DNA of 22,862 bases from Euryarchaeota archaeon UBA111. Lineage in GTDB: Archaea > Thermoplasmatota > Poseidoniia > Poseidoniales > Poseidoniaceae. This document shows positions 13,833-22,133 of this stretch, piece after piece (positions within the stretch are counted from its first letter, which is position 1; every line of letters begins with the position of its first letter). Made by a program: the position numbers and the translations under genes. The notes beneath the pieces are model-generated. The model made no database searches. It saw only the letters and a program-made list of their open reading frames with translations, and was not told the DNA's origin. The DNA lies in assembly GCA_002506025.1 (NCBI GenBank), contig DAWS01000148.1:1-22862 (forward strand). The letters are read 5' to 3'.

Positions 13833-14609
13833 ATGGGTGAAGGTCAGCCATTGGTCAAAGCAATTGACATGGCCAAGAAATACGGCGATTTTATTGCCCT
13901 CCATCCACTCAACGTCGAGGTCCATTCTGGTGAGTTCTTTGGGGTATTCGGCCCCAATGGCGCAGGGAAATCGACCTTCATCAAACTCCTAACAGGACAG
14001 CTAAAACCTAGCAAAGGTCAGATCGAGGTGCTAGGTATTAATGCTACCAAATCGCCACAGAAAGTAAAAGCAAATATTGGGATAGTTCCAGAATCAGAAT
14101 CGCCTCCTTCATATCTGACACCCGTAGAATTCTTACAATTCGTGGCGAAATTACGTGACATTGATGATAGTGACAACAAGGTAGAGTATTGGCTTGATTG
14201 GTTCGGGCTTGAGGAAAAAAGGAATACGATGTGTAAGGATTTGTCTAAAGGCCAACGCCAAAAAGTGATGCTTGCATCTGCTTTTATTCACAAACCCAAA
14301 CTTCTGTTTCTCGATGAGCCATTCGCTAACCTTGATCCGATATATCAGCGTAAATGTCGTGAGTGGTTACTTGAACATGTCAAGCAAGGCGGGACTATAT
14401 TCCTCTGTTCTCATGTGCTGGAAATGGCTGAAAGAATGTGTAATAGAATGGCGATTATTAACGATGGAAAGGTATTGGCTGCGGGAACAGTGAGAGGCCT
14501 CAAAGAAAATCCGGAAGAAACCCTTGAGGATGTATTCATACGCTTAGTTGGGAAATCTATTGAAGATGTTGAGAGATTATACGAACAAGATTCAGCTGAG
14601 GAGGAATAG
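13833..14609 (+). CDS. ABC transporter ATP-binding protein (ABC-2 type exporter)
   Basis: This cytoplasmic ATPase powers the permease encoded by the next gene. In the longest frame it shows Walker A GPNGAGKS (56-63), LSKGQRQK signature (153-160), Walker B LLFLDEP (173-179), the D-loop ANLDP and the H-loop SHV. The Q-loop carries VPESES with glutamate at the usual glutamine place, as often seen in ABC-2 drug/polymer exporter ATPases. The frame extends back to TTG 13785, but ATG 13833 (258 residues) is preferred because MGEGQPLVKAIDMAKKYGD is a normal start for this fold and a TATA-like box lies 30 bases upstream. The stop is two bases before the permease start, so the pair is one operon. The substrate is unknown. 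Confidence 0.92.
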   Translation: MGEGQPLVKAIDMAKKYGDFIALHPLNVEVHSGEFFGVFGPNGAGKSTFIKLLTGQLKPSKGQIEVLGINATKSPQKVKANIGIVPESESPPSYLTPVEFLQFVAKLRDIDDSDNKVEYWLDWFGLEEKRNTMCKDLSKGQRQKVMLASAFIHKPKLLFLDEPFANLDPIYQRKCREWLLEHVKQGGTIFLCSHVLEMAERMCNRMAIINDGKVLAAGTVRGLKENPEETLEDVFIRLVGKSIEDVERLYEQDSAEEE

Positions 14610-14611
14610 TC

Positions 14612-16306
14612 TTGCCGGGAGCCCACATTTCGTCGAGAGAGTGGGATGGCGATGATAATTCACTTTCTCTCACTAAACTGGGGACTCACTCAGGTGGCCA
14701 ACAATTGCTAACCCCGTTGAGGGGAACATCATCATTTCTTGCTACATTTAATGTAATGTTCAAGGAAGAATTTCGCAAAAACGTTGAGTTTGCCAAGGCT
14801 AGGCAGATGGTGCTATTCCCCTTACTACTAGCACTAGTCACCATGGTTTCAACAATTGGTCTGCAATTTTTGGTTGGAGATTCAGCGGCACAAACCACCG
14901 ATACCGAAGCCAACAGCTTTACTTGGCAAGAGTTGAGATTCGCCTTACACCTGCCGTTACTTATGTTTAGCCTTGGGATGGGTACTTTTGCCTTTATGGG
15001 GCGAGATGCTCTAGTTCGCAGAACGGCGACAAAAAATCACCTCCTAGCCTCGCCTGCACTCCAACCATTGCCTAACTCAATGGCGCATTTTGCTTATTTT
15101 GTCAAGGATTTGGTTTTCTATGTGTTGTTGATTTTGTCACCGATTATCTTAGGTATGGGCTTAGGAAAAGCCCTTGACACCTTCTTCGGTATCACAACTC
15201 CGTTAGAATATTCAAGTCTGCCGTGGACGTGGTTTGCTATGGTTGCAACCCTGGCTCAAGGGCTAGCAATCTCATTTCTCGCCTCAGCATTGTGGATGAG
15301 GGGTAGGCCATACACCATCTTTGGACCGGTCGCAGTTGTTTTGTTTGGCGTCATTATTGGCGTTGGCGCTCTCGATGCTGAACTAATTTTGATCGGTCTG
15401 CACATCCAAACTGGCAAAAACCTGCTTTTTGGCATTGTTGGATTTGGTTTGTGCATGCTATTGGGCTATTTGTCATCCCTCTTGATAGTTGATGACTTTG
15501 ATGTCAGCGTTGTTGAAAAAGGTGATTTATTCAAGCCAACATACGCTAAACTTTCCTTCCTTGGTCGAGGCGAGATTAGACTAATTGTCGCTAAAGAATT
15601 CGTTGACTTGTTTAGGTCTGGATCAATAAAGAAAATGGTTGTATCATACACAATACCACTAGCGGTATTATTGGGAATGGCATGGTTGATTGATTTTGCA
15701 GAAGCGCCGATACCAATTAATCTTCTATCCTATGCGCCATTTCTTGGTTTCTTTGGCTTCAATTTTTACTCCTGGCTGACAATTCTCGACTCACCCGAAT
15801 TCATGAATGGACTGCCGGTTAGGGTGCCACAACTAATCCGGGCCAAAGTATTGGTTTATTTCTTAATAACATCATGGATATCACTGATATTCATTATCTT
15901 AATGGCTTGGAGACTCGATGAATGGGCATCCTTACCAACGAGTATTGTAGTGATGTTTGCTAACTCGATTTACATTGTTGCATTAACAGCATTCCTGATG
16001 GGTTTGCGACCGAACAAAGCAATTTTCGACGCCTCGATTATGATTTGGTTCTGGATTGGAACCGTATTACCGTTACTCTGGTTGTTCCTTCTGTCTTTTA
16101 CTCAAGGCGATGTTTCACTGTATGGTAATTGGTGGGAACGTGCATCTCAAGATGGTTTGGCAGCTACTGCGGGCATGTATGATGAGACCATGGTCAGACA
16201 GGGTTACATGGGAATGTTAGCAATCTCTGCGTTTTTACTATTTGCTTCAGGCGTGTTGTGGAAGCTAATGGATCGCAGGTGGGGGAAGGCGGAATTCAGC
16301 AATTAA
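14612..16306 (+). CDS. ABC-2 type transporter permease
   Basis: The 564-residue membrane protein has about twelve hydrophobic helices, in two sets of six. The first set follows a cytoplasmic N-terminal stretch of about 60 residues (VMFKEEFRKNVEFAKARQM, a pre-helix amphipathic segment typical of ABC-2 permeases). The halves are separated near residue 300 by a charged loop and a second LIVAKEFVDLFRSGS segment that echoes the first, so the protein looks like two fused ABC-2 units. It would therefore form a complete channel alone with two copies of the ATPase. The TTG start at 14612 is supported by a strong GAGGAGGAA ribosome-binding site within the end of the ATPase gene. The transported substrate cannot be read from sequence. 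Confidence 0.85.
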   Translation: MPGAHISSREWDGDDNSLSLTKLGTHSGGQQLLTPLRGTSSFLATFNVMFKEEFRKNVEFAKARQMVLFPLLLALVTMVSTIGLQFLVGDSAAQTTDTEANSFTWQELRFALHLPLLMFSLGMGTFAFMGRDALVRRTATKNHLLASPALQPLPNSMAHFAYFVKDLVFYVLLILSPIILGMGLGKALDTFFGITTPLEYSSLPWTWFAMVATLAQGLAISFLASALWMRGRPYTIFGPVAVVLFGVIIGVGALDAELILIGLHIQTGKNLLFGIVGFGLCMLLGYLSSLLIVDDFDVSVVEKGDLFKPTYAKLSFLGRGEIRLIVAKEFVDLFRSGSIKKMVVSYTIPLAVLLGMAWLIDFAEAPIPINLLSYAPFLGFFGFNFYSWLTILDSPEFMNGLPVRVPQLIRAKVLVYFLITSWISLIFIILMAWRLDEWASLPTSIVVMFANSIYIVALTAFLMGLRPNKAIFDASIMIWFWIGTVLPLLWLFLLSFTQGDVSLYGNWWERASQDGLAATAGMYDETMVRQGYMGMLAISAFLLFASGVLWKLMDRRWGKAEFSN

Positions 16307-16358
16307 TTCATTATGAATTATCTTTTATTCATTATGAATAATAGGCACATATTTGTGC
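16306..16358 (+). promoter_or_regulatory. Palindrome-rich promoter/operator of the UPF0200 kinase gene
   Basis: Two identical 13-bp palindromes, ATTCATTATGAAT at 16306-16318 and 16327-16339, have centres exactly 21 bases apart. Each has perfect ATTCAT/ATGAAT arms around one central T. A third inverted repeat, GCACA (16345-16349) TATT TGTGC (16354-16358), encloses a CATATTTG stretch centred about 29 bases before ATG 16380, a fitting TATA position. The arrangement is what two regulator dimers on one face of DNA next to a TATA box would need. The first palindrome begins on the last base of the permease stop codon. Confidence 0.6.
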
Positions 16359-16379
16359 GACCGCATTCTCGTTCAGTAC

Positions 16380-16940
16380 ATGGGCCATGCTATTGCAGTT
16401 TGCGGAATGCCTGGCTCGGGGAAAGGAGAATTTGCTAGGATAATTGCCGATAATGGCATCCCCGTGCGTTCGATGGGCGACATGGTTCGGGCAGAGGTCG
16501 AGACGCGTGGATTAACAGGTAGTCCAACTGTATTCGGAGAGGTTGCAGCTGATTTGCGGGCCAAACATGGCGATGACATACTAGCCAAACGCCTCGCAGA
16601 TGAGGTCTCCAAACTCATGCTTGTCCATCCGATTGTGCTCATTGATGGAATGCGGGGCACCGCAGAGTATGCGATGTTTAGTTCCCGGTGGGGGGCAAAT
16701 TTCACCAGCATTGCCATCATGGCAAATCAAGATGTTAGGTTTGAACGCATTCAAAAAAGGGGCAGGCCTGAAGATGGCGATCGACAGCAGTTTCAAATCA
16801 GAGAAGAAAGAGAATCTGGCTGGGGTCTAAATTCACTCATAGCACAGGCAGACTACTCGATAACCAATGAATCGAGTCTTACCGAATTAGTTGACGCCAC
16901 CAATCAGTGGCTGTCAACATTCAGAAAAAATATCCAATGA
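16380..16940 (+). CDS. UPF0200 family P-loop nucleotide kinase-like protein
   Basis: The 186-residue protein matches the archaeal UPF0200 family, adenylate-kinase-like P-loop proteins. It has AVCGMPGSGKGEFARI (Walker A), VRSMGDMVRAEVETRGL, a FGEVAADLRAKHGDDILAKRL lid-like segment, VLIDGMRGTAEYAMF (Walker B), RFERIQKRGRPED, FQIREERESGWGL and ADYSITNE near the end. The frame extends back to TTG 16353, but ATG 16380 gives the family start (MGHAIAVCGMPGSGK) and the upstream bases look like promoter. The family's reaction is not firmly known to me; phosphate transfer to a nucleotide or CoA precursor is plausible. The gene stands alone behind an unusual palindromic promoter. Confidence 0.87.
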   Translation: MGHAIAVCGMPGSGKGEFARIIADNGIPVRSMGDMVRAEVETRGLTGSPTVFGEVAADLRAKHGDDILAKRLADEVSKLMLVHPIVLIDGMRGTAEYAMFSSRWGANFTSIAIMANQDVRFERIQKRGRPEDGDRQQFQIREERESGWGLNSLIAQADYSITNESSLTELVDATNQWLSTFRKNIQ

Positions 16941-16994
16941 CATGATTAATTTGCGCTGAGTGTAGCCATTTTTCACCATCGTTTCACCGAAGTG

Positions 16995-17040
16995 TTATAG
17001 TTATCCAATGCATGTCGTGAATTGTATCGGCTGGGGGTGA
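16995..17040 (+). promoter_or_regulatory. Promoter and ribosome-binding site of the filament operon
   Basis: TTATAGTTA (16995-17003) is a TATA-like box that would place transcription start near 17024. A strong GGGGGTGA ribosome-binding site (17033-17040) precedes the TTG start at 17045 and supports that codon. The leader would be about 20 bases. Confidence 0.5.
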
Positions 17041-17044
17041 TGGT

Positions 17045-18577
17045 TTGGCAAGAAAACGTGGCAAGCGCGGAGATTCAAGAAAACGGCAGCGTGCACAACA
17101 GCGCGCCCAGTATGATGAGTTGGACAAATATCCGGTAATGCCTCCTCATGCCTTCGCTAGAGTAGTTCGTGACAAAGCCACATTGAACATCATCTACCAA
17201 ATAATCGAACCGCCAATGACCAAGAAAGAAGAACAATATCGTGAAGAGATAATGGACATCTTCATTAGATCCTTAACTGCCAATATCGATGAGATTGACG
17301 CCAATCCCGAAGCCTACCTCAGAACTGCGATGGATAAAGTCATCAAATCATACGGCATGAAAATCAATAAAAAATCAAAATCCAAGATATTCTATTACCT
17401 CAGAAGAGACCTAATTGGATATGGTGAAATGGATGTTTTGATGAACGACGCCAATGTCGAGGATATTTCACTAGACGGCACCAACGTACCGATTTTTGCT
17501 TACCATCGTAAATTTGAGTCGGTTGAGACAACCTGCATCTGGAAAACCGACGACGAATTGGAATCATATGTCATCAAGCTCGCCCAGCGGTGTGGCAAGC
17601 ACATTTCCGTTGCCGACCCACTCCTTGATGCAACACTGATGGACGGGTCTAGAATCGTGATGAAACTAGGCCACGAAGTATCGACAAGGGGTTCGTCGTT
17701 CTGTATCAGGAGATTCAAAGACGACCCGTTTTCGCCGGCCGACATTATCGCCTTCAGGACTATGTCATCACTAATGGTATCCTATCTTTGGATTGCCTTC
17801 CAGAATGAAGTTCCAATGTTGTTTGTCGGAGGAACTGCATCCGGTAAGACCACCACTCTGAATGCCATGTGCATTTTTATCCCATGGCAAATGAAAATAG
17901 TTTCAATAGAATCAACTAGAGAAGTTAACATCCCTCAACCTAACTGGGTTCCCGGTCTGACCCGGCAAGGGTTTGGTGGGGAATCAACTGAGGGAGTGAT
18001 CGGAGAGTTCGAGTTACTCAAGGCAGCGTTGCGAGAGCGTCCGGAATATATCATCGTGGGTGAGATTAGAGGGGCAGAAGCCTATGTTCTATTCCAAGCC
18101 ATGGCTACTGGACACTGCGCTTATTCGACAGTTCACGCTGATTCAGTACCCTCCTTAGTCCACCGATTAGAAAACAAACCAATTGACATACCCCGAGTAT
18201 TGTTACCGGCACTTGAGGCATGTTCTATCCAAATTCAGACAAGAATCAACGGAAAGCGTGTCCGAAGAACAAAACAACTCGTTGAGATTGTTGGCATAGA
18301 TCCAAACTCACTGGAAGTCATAACCAATGAAGTGTTTCGATGGGATGTAACTTCTGATGACTTCATTTTTAGCGGTAAGTCGTATGTACTGGAGAAGATA
18401 ATGGTCAAACTGAATTATTCGCAAGATGACATGCGTCGCGAGCTTAGAACTAGAAAGAGAATCCTTGAGTGGATGGTTCTAAATGATATTAGGAAAGCAG
18501 ACCAAGTATCACAGATTGTTACAGAATATTATGTACGTCCTAATGAAATTCTTGCTCGTGTCGACGGACTACGTTGA
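17045..18577 (+). CDS. Type II/IV secretion ATPase, ArlI/FlaI/TadA-like
   Basis: The 510-residue cytoplasmic ATPase drives assembly of type IV pilus-like or archaellum-like filaments. The first 20 residues are very basic. An N-terminal domain follows with YLRRDLIGYGEMDVLMNDANVEDIS and HISVADPLLDATLMDGSRI, as in FlaI and TadA. The core carries Walker A GGTASGKTT (262-270), Walker B YIIVGEIRG (335-343) and the histidine box GHCAYSTVHAD (356-366). The Asp box reads SIESTRE, with serine where relatives mostly have aspartate (SIEDTRE). It starts with TTG behind a strong ribosome-binding site. The next four genes follow within 0-20 bases and encode platform and pilin-like proteins, so this is the motor of that machine. 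No other archaellum genes are seen, so a pilus is more likely than a swimming organelle. Confidence 0.92.
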   Translation: MARKRGKRGDSRKRQRAQQRAQYDELDKYPVMPPHAFARVVRDKATLNIIYQIIEPPMTKKEEQYREEIMDIFIRSLTANIDEIDANPEAYLRTAMDKVIKSYGMKINKKSKSKIFYYLRRDLIGYGEMDVLMNDANVEDISLDGTNVPIFAYHRKFESVETTCIWKTDDELESYVIKLAQRCGKHISVADPLLDATLMDGSRIVMKLGHEVSTRGSSFCIRRFKDDPFSPADIIAFRTMSSLMVSYLWIAFQNEVPMLFVGGTASGKTTTLNAMCIFIPWQMKIVSIESTREVNIPQPNWVPGLTRQGFGGESTEGVIGEFELLKAALRERPEYIIVGEIRGAEAYVLFQAMATGHCAYSTVHADSVPSLVHRLENKPIDIPRVLLPALEACSIQIQTRINGKRVRRTKQLVEIVGIDPNSLEVITNEVFRWDVTSDDFIFSGKSYVLEKIMVKLNYSQDDMRRELRTRKRILEWMVLNDIRKADQVSQIVTEYYVRPNEILARVDGLR

Positions 18578-18591
18578 TGGGAGAGATTTAG

Positions 18592-19611
18592 ATGGAACTG
18601 ACTGCTTGGCAAAGATTCTGTAACAGAATACTCGGGAGGATTCTCAAGAAACGAGCCCGAAGAGATACCGCCTTGTCAGAGAATCTCGTCAAAGGGTCAA
18701 TGGGCATAATGCCCGAGGTATACCTTTCAACAGTAATTTTCACCTCAATCGCTATCGCATTGGTCTGTTGGGGAATTATCGGCATTTTCTTCATGCCTGA
18801 GGTGGGAGTAATTGCCTTCTGGGAAAGTTTACAAGACCCAGCAACAATCAACCCATGTTTAGATTGGGAGTATTGGGAGCCAGAATTGGTTGACAAATCA
18901 AAACCCGGCAATGGTTGTCCTGAGTATGCCACAAGAATATTCCCTGCACCCTTCAAGTTCATGATCCTAGCACTACTAGGAGCTATAATCCCGTATGCTG
19001 GTTTCCTCATAGTTCGAGGCGGTGCCAAACGAGAAGCAGATCGCAGGGGCGCTCAAATCGAAAAATATCTACCATATGCTGCGTCTTACACCGCTGCAAT
19101 GTCTGCAGCAAATGCAACACCTGCTAAGATTTTCCGATCATTAGCGATGAACAAGGACATCTACGGCGATGTCTCAGAAGATGCCGGCCTTATCTATCGA
19201 GATGTTACTTTGTTGGGTTACGATCTGATTACCGCGATTAAACTCAGCGTCGACCGAGCAGCATCTGTTTGGTTGACCGAGTTCTTCCAGGGAATGGTTG
19301 GAACGCTAACATCAGGTGGCCACTTGAAACTATACTTCCTTAATCGAGCAGAGCACTACATGCGAGAAAATCGAACTCGGCTTCAACAGTTCCTAGAATC
19401 GATTGCTCTTCTAGCAGAATCATACATTGTTGTGGCGGTGGCTATGCCATTATTCCTTATTGTAATGCTGGTTATTATGTTCTGGGTATCTGGTTCAGGT
19501 GCTCAAATGTCCGAGGGTATGCTGTATGGTATCGTGCTGGGCTTTATCCCAATGATTCACATTGCGTATGCCGTATTAGTTTACACCAGTAGCAAAGAGC
19601 AAGAAATGTGA
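18592..19611 (+). CDS. GspF/FlaJ/TadB-like platform membrane protein, first of two
   Basis: The 339-residue protein carries one type II secretion F domain (about 150-275), with KYLPYAASYTAAMSAANATPAKIFRSL and a LIYRDVTLLGYDLITAIKLSVDR repeat typical of FlaJ-type platform proteins. Four membrane helices lie at about 43-67, 119-141, 277-300 and 308-331. Between the first two is an exterior loop of about 50 residues (68-118) with two cysteines (89, 109) that could form a disulfide. The canonical FlaJ has two F domains in one chain; here they are on two adjacent genes, as in TadB/TadC. ATG 18592 has a GGGAGAG ribosome-binding site. It starts 14 bases after the ATPase stop and should dock that motor at the membrane. 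Confidence 0.87.
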   Translation: MELTAWQRFCNRILGRILKKRARRDTALSENLVKGSMGIMPEVYLSTVIFTSIAIALVCWGIIGIFFMPEVGVIAFWESLQDPATINPCLDWEYWEPELVDKSKPGNGCPEYATRIFPAPFKFMILALLGAIIPYAGFLIVRGGAKREADRRGAQIEKYLPYAASYTAAMSAANATPAKIFRSLAMNKDIYGDVSEDAGLIYRDVTLLGYDLITAIKLSVDRAASVWLTEFFQGMVGTLTSGGHLKLYFLNRAEHYMRENRTRLQQFLESIALLAESYIVVAVAMPLFLIVMLVIMFWVSGSGAQMSEGMLYGIVLGFIPMIHIAYAVLVYTSSKEQEM

Positions 19612-19620
19612 GTGATTGTC

Positions 19621-21243
19621 ATGGCTAGGAAGAAAAAGAAAAAACTAGTCGTTGAACTAGACCTTCCTAAAGACGACAGAACTTTGAAAAATTTGTATAT
19701 CATCATCTTTTTTTCCATCATCTTAGGGCTTTCCTCAGGTATCATGTGGGTTACAAACTCCGGCTTTATTCCAACGGCAAACGGTGAGCCGATGTTTACC
19801 AATGTCTATTGTGGCGCAACTGCACAAGACGATTTAGGTAACGATTACTCTGCTGAGTTTAGCGGCGCAATGAAGCCATCTTATGCAGCCAATCAATCAT
19901 GTTCGATTCTTCAAGATGAACCGGACCAACTCCAGTGGTCAGAAAATCCGTGGACAAATTTCTTGTCAAAAGCAAAATCGTTTGATGTTCCCGGGATGCC
20001 AGACATTGTCAGAGGCGATGTAGTTATTGAGCAACCCATGACGCTTACCTGTGATGTCGAAGCCGCTGACCCAACGGACTATACCGTGGTAGTCAGAGAT
20101 CCAGACCTCAACATCCTCCCTAACGGCCGCTTTGATGGAAATACCGGTAGAGATGCGGATGTCTGCCTAATCGAGATTGAAAATCTTGAACCTGACAGGG
20201 GCTACGAGGTAGCGATATTTTCTAATGAAGACGGCAAACGATTAAACTCAGCAGAATTCGATGTGACTCTGGCATTTTATGATGGAATTCCCACGAACAT
20301 GAATAACAAGTCCTACTGGCTAGGCCCCAAAATCGAAATGGGTCCGTTTGACCTTAGACCGATGATTTTCCTTAATTTCTTCGGACTGACCTTCTTCTTC
20401 CTGCTGTATCCTGCATCTTATTATTGGGAAAGAGTGGAAAAAAGGAAAAACGAAATCGAAGAAAAGTTCCCTGATTTCCTTCGAGACATGGCAGAGTATT
20501 GGAAGGGAGGTCTATCTATGACGGTAGCCGTTCAAACCTTAGTCAAGTCAGAATATGGCGCTCTGAATGAAGAAGTTAAGAAAATGTCTGACCAATTGAG
20601 TTGGGGAATTAAGTTCAGTGATGTGATTAAGCAATTCTCCGAACGTGTTGGAACTCCTCTTGTCAAGCGAGCGATTACCCTAATTGCAGAGGCAGATCGT
20701 GCGGGTGGCAAAATATCAGATATCCTAGTCACAGCGGCCAACGACTCGAGAGAAATTAAGTTCCTAGAAGGTGAAAGGAATCGTGCGATAGGGTCATACA
20801 TTGCGGTTATATGGACCTCATACTTTGTTTTCTTAGGTGTCATAACCTTGCTTGGTAAGATCTTTATTCCAGCTATCGCTAAATCCAATTCAGGTGACGA
20901 AGGCGGTGGTGATTCAGGTGGGGCTAACATAGGGAACATGACAATTAGATCAATTGATCCACTATTTTTCGTGACTGTGTTTTACTACGGTGTCACCATG
21001 CAAGCCATTGGTAATGGGTCAATGGCAGGTCTGATGCAAAATGGTCGATTTTCAGCCGGTTTCAAGCATTCTGGAATGATGATTATTGCCGCGTTACTAG
21101 CGTTTAACCTGCTTGTGTTCAGCCCAGATCTCATTGGTGAATCGAGTCATTCCATATCCCAGCAAATTATTACCTCAGATTCTACCTACACTGTTGGTCT
21201 AAATCCATCTGGTGGTGGTTATGTTCCTTCACCAATACTATAA
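19621..21243 (+). CDS. GspF/FlaJ/TadC-like platform membrane protein with an exterior beta domain
   Basis: The 540-residue protein carries the second F domain (about 280-390: FPDFLRDMAEYWKGGLSMTVAVQTL, then RAITLIAEADRAGGKISDIL). Helices lie at about 26-44, 246-266, 393-418, 446-463 and 485-503. The unusual part is a 200-residue exterior domain (about 45-245) with four cysteines (64, 94, 144, 182). Its second half, from MTLTCDVEA to DVTLAFYDG, looks like a fibronectin- or Ig-type fold. An Asp/Gly/Ser-rich loop follows the third helix. GTG 19612 directly abuts the previous stop; ATG 19621 is preferred because GTGAGTGA lies just before it. It should pair with the preceding protein to form the filament platform. 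The exterior domain may guide or receive pilins, which is inference. Confidence 0.87.
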   Translation: MARKKKKKLVVELDLPKDDRTLKNLYIIIFFSIILGLSSGIMWVTNSGFIPTANGEPMFTNVYCGATAQDDLGNDYSAEFSGAMKPSYAANQSCSILQDEPDQLQWSENPWTNFLSKAKSFDVPGMPDIVRGDVVIEQPMTLTCDVEAADPTDYTVVVRDPDLNILPNGRFDGNTGRDADVCLIEIENLEPDRGYEVAIFSNEDGKRLNSAEFDVTLAFYDGIPTNMNNKSYWLGPKIEMGPFDLRPMIFLNFFGLTFFFLLYPASYYWERVEKRKNEIEEKFPDFLRDMAEYWKGGLSMTVAVQTLVKSEYGALNEEVKKMSDQLSWGIKFSDVIKQFSERVGTPLVKRAITLIAEADRAGGKISDILVTAANDSREIKFLEGERNRAIGSYIAVIWTSYFVFLGVITLLGKIFIPAIAKSNSGDEGGGDSGGANIGNMTIRSIDPLFFVTVFYYGVTMQAIGNGSMAGLMQNGRFSAGFKHSGMMIIAALLAFNLLVFSPDLIGESSHSISQQIITSDSTYTVGLNPSGGGYVPSPIL

Positions 21244-21255
21244 CGAGGTGACATT

Positions 21256-21696
21256 TTGCGCAATGATGAAGACGCTCAGATTCACATTCTTGAGATGTTA
21301 ACCCTGTTTTGGTTATTCTTTATGTCTGCAACATTCCTGATTAGGATTGATGTACCAGACGCGCGTTCTGTTGCTCACGATGCGAGTTTAGAGGCCGCAG
21401 GAGAGTCAGTACTCCAGTATGGGCTAGGTTTAGATGCCGAAGTTGCAGGGGAAAACCGATTGACAGAGTTACTATCAGAATCTGAGTATGATGGTGCTTG
21501 TACGCTCCTGCAGGAGGCGCTTATCGCGGGCAAGGAAGCCAACTGCTGGTTAGCAAAGAATAGTGCTACTTCACACCCACATGGCCTAGTTGGTACCCCT
21601 TCTGGCAATACTGTAACAGTTCATCACCTTGTTACGGTTAATGATGACGTATGGACTGTTAGTTTGACAGTTTGGAACATTGGTGGTGGTGCGTGA
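21256..21696 (+). CDS. Pilin-like protein of the filament operon, first of two
   Basis: The 146-residue protein has a short charged N-terminus ending in DEDAQ, then a hydrophobic helix (about 14-29) and a soluble exterior domain with two cysteines (82, 97). The A7/Q8 junction with Glu at 13 resembles an archaeal class III signal cut between Ala and Gln, so this is probably a pilin or minor pilin. The last 35 residues are beta-rich. The N-terminus (DAQIHILEMLTLFWLFF) recalls small proteins found next to TadA/TadC genes in haloarchaea. The TTG start is supported by GAGGTGA four bases upstream. It starts 12 bases after the second platform gene. No prepilin peptidase gene is in the window. Confidence 0.72.
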   Translation: MRNDEDAQIHILEMLTLFWLFFMSATFLIRIDVPDARSVAHDASLEAAGESVLQYGLGLDAEVAGENRLTELLSESEYDGACTLLQEALIAGKEANCWLAKNSATSHPHGLVGTPSGNTVTVHHLVTVNDDVWTVSLTVWNIGGGA

Positions 21697-22133
21697 TGAG
21701 AGAAGGTCACACTACCAAGGATGACAGAGCGCAGATGCTGCTGGCTACTGGCGTAGTTTTGCTGCTGTCGCTACTTTCGATGGCTGTATTTAGCGTCAAA
21801 GTTGCTGGTCTGACATCTGCGCATGAACCCAATTCAGACTCAGTCATAGAAACTACCAAAGAAGTGATTGACATCTTACCATCATTGACTGAAAATCGCA
21901 CGCAAGTTTGGGTTGCTAGTGGGATGGAAAGAGTTGAAGCAACTGAATTAGCAATGTCCAGTGTGCATGATGACCTGTTGCATCATGGTGAAATTCGAGG
22001 TGTAGAAGTGAAAATGCTGGATATTACCGTAAATGAACTAGACTCAACAACATTAGAAATTTCACTGGAGCTGGGAATTACCGATGATTCATCGACATTA
22101 CAAACGCAACTAACTTTCAACATACAAGCCTAA
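21696..22133 (+). CDS. Pilin-like protein of the filament operon, second of two
   Basis: The 145-residue protein starts with a charged stretch ending in KDDRAQ, then a hydrophobic helix (about 14-36, MLLATGVVLLLSLLSMAVF) and a soluble domain without cysteine. The RA/Q junction matches a class III signal site and parallels the DAQ of the preceding protein, suggesting a shared peptidase. The ATG at 21696 overlaps the preceding stop by one base (TGATG), a typical coupled start; the frame extends back to TTG 21672, which would add an unlikely tryptophan run. The C-terminal half is beta-rich (VKMLDITVNELDSTTLEISLELGI). It overlaps the converging kinase gene by four bases at the stop codons. The role as a minor pilin or assembly factor is inference. 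Confidence 0.7.
   Translation: MREGHTTKDDRAQMLLATGVVLLLSLLSMAVFSVKVAGLTSAHEPNSDSVIETTKEVIDILPSLTENRTQVWVASGMERVEATELAMSSVHDDLLHHGEIRGVEVKMLDITVNELDSTTLEISLELGITDDSSTLQTQLTFNIQA

Noticed and set aside
18592..21243. Two FlaJ-like genes as one FlaJ broken by a frameshift
   Set aside because: Each protein has its own start with a ribosome-binding sequence, its own set of membrane helices and a complete F domain, matching a TadB/TadC-like pair rather than a broken gene.
17045..22133. Archaellum (swimming) operon
   Set aside because: Only the ATPase and platform proteins resemble archaellum parts. No archaellin, FlaG/F, FlaH or FlaD/E-like gene is present, so a pilus-like system is the safer call.
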